From assembly GCA_019113125.1 (NCBI GenBank), contig DXIA01000049.1:1-5690 (forward strand): a stretch of 5,690 nucleotides of DNA. The letters are read 5' to 3'. The position numbers and the translations under genes were made by a program. Numbering within the stretch: position 1 is the stretch's first letter; each line of letters starts with the position of its first letter. The DNA is from Candidatus Pygmaiobacter gallistercoris (GTDB lineage Bacteria; Bacillota; Clostridia; Oscillospirales; Ruminococcaceae). The notes beneath the pieces were generated by a model. The model made no database searches, was not told where the DNA came from, and saw nothing but the letters and a program-made list of their open reading frames with translations. Positions 5,678-5,690 of this stretch are shown in pieces.

Positions 5678-5690
5678 TGGCCACCATAAA

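Larger units (their letters stand above)
5207..5690. other. oriC: AT-rich intergenic region, probable replication origin (oriC)
   Basis: This stretch holds no credible gene. Base composition falls sharply from the GC-rich coding DNA. It contains about nine near-consensus DnaA boxes: five one mismatch from TTWTCCACA (5237-5245, 5260-5268, 5272-5280, 5430-5438, 5439-5447), one more repeated as the inverse of 5272-5280 at 5418-5426, and weaker ones at 5280-5288, 5469-5477, 5485-5493 and 5586-5594. Boxes left of 5300 mostly read forward and those at 5418-5447 and 5485-5493 read in reverse, flanking an AT-rich core at about 5341-5416 that could be the unwinding element. In Firmicutes such clusters lie next to dnaA, which would have to be beyond base 5690. 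Against the call are the lack of any perfect TTATCCACA and of visible dnaA, rpmH or DnaA-trio repeats. An autoregulated promoter region of dnaA is the near alternative. Confidence 0.58.

Noticed and set aside
5207..5690. CRISPR array or mobile-element end
   Set aside because: The repeats are inverted or degenerate and not regularly spaced with unique spacers; no transposase fragment or target-site duplication is visible.

Overview
The window is a GC-rich stretch (roughly two-thirds G+C by eye in the genes) carrying five protein genes, all on the + strand, followed by about 480 bases of much more AT-rich non-coding DNA. Strong AGGAGG-type ribosome binding sites, U-tract terminators, a two-component system paired with a MacB/Bce-type ABC transporter, and a YitT-family protein together suggest a high-GC Firmicute, most likely a clostridial (Oscillospiraceae-like) bacterium. 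That assignment is inference from gene content and style.

Bases 1-4204 hold a regulator-transporter module. It consists of an OmpR-type response regulator (its 5' end lies outside the window), a histidine kinase with two membrane segments and almost no extracytoplasmic loop, an ABC ATPase, and a double-FtsX permease with a ~200-residue external domain. Regulator and kinase overlap by 8 bases, and ATPase and permease share an ATGA. Between kinase and ATPase is a 99-base gap containing three GTCA-centred repeats exactly 11 bases apart, 10 bases upstream of a -10-like hexamer. This looks like an activator site through which the regulator would switch on the transporter. The likely circuit is that the kinase senses the transporter or a membrane-active compound, the regulator is phosphorylated, and the pump is made. 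The substrate cannot be read from sequence. A clear terminator closes the module.

Bases 4205-5206 are a separate transcription unit with one gene, a YitT/DUF2179 membrane protein, which has its own promoter-like sequence, a palindrome in the leader, a good ribosome binding site and a strong terminator.

Bases 5207-5690 contain no credible gene. They are full of sequences one or two mismatches from the DnaA box (TTWTCCACA type), arranged in opposite orientations on either side of an AT-rich core. A perfect 21-base inverted repeat, a 13-bp hairpin and T(T/C)TGG motifs at helical-turn spacing mark the same block. The best reading is a chromosomal replication origin (oriC) or part of one, probably with dnaA beyond the right edge. 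This is the most interesting part of the window. No perfect DnaA box is present and dnaA itself is not visible, so the call is probable, not proven.
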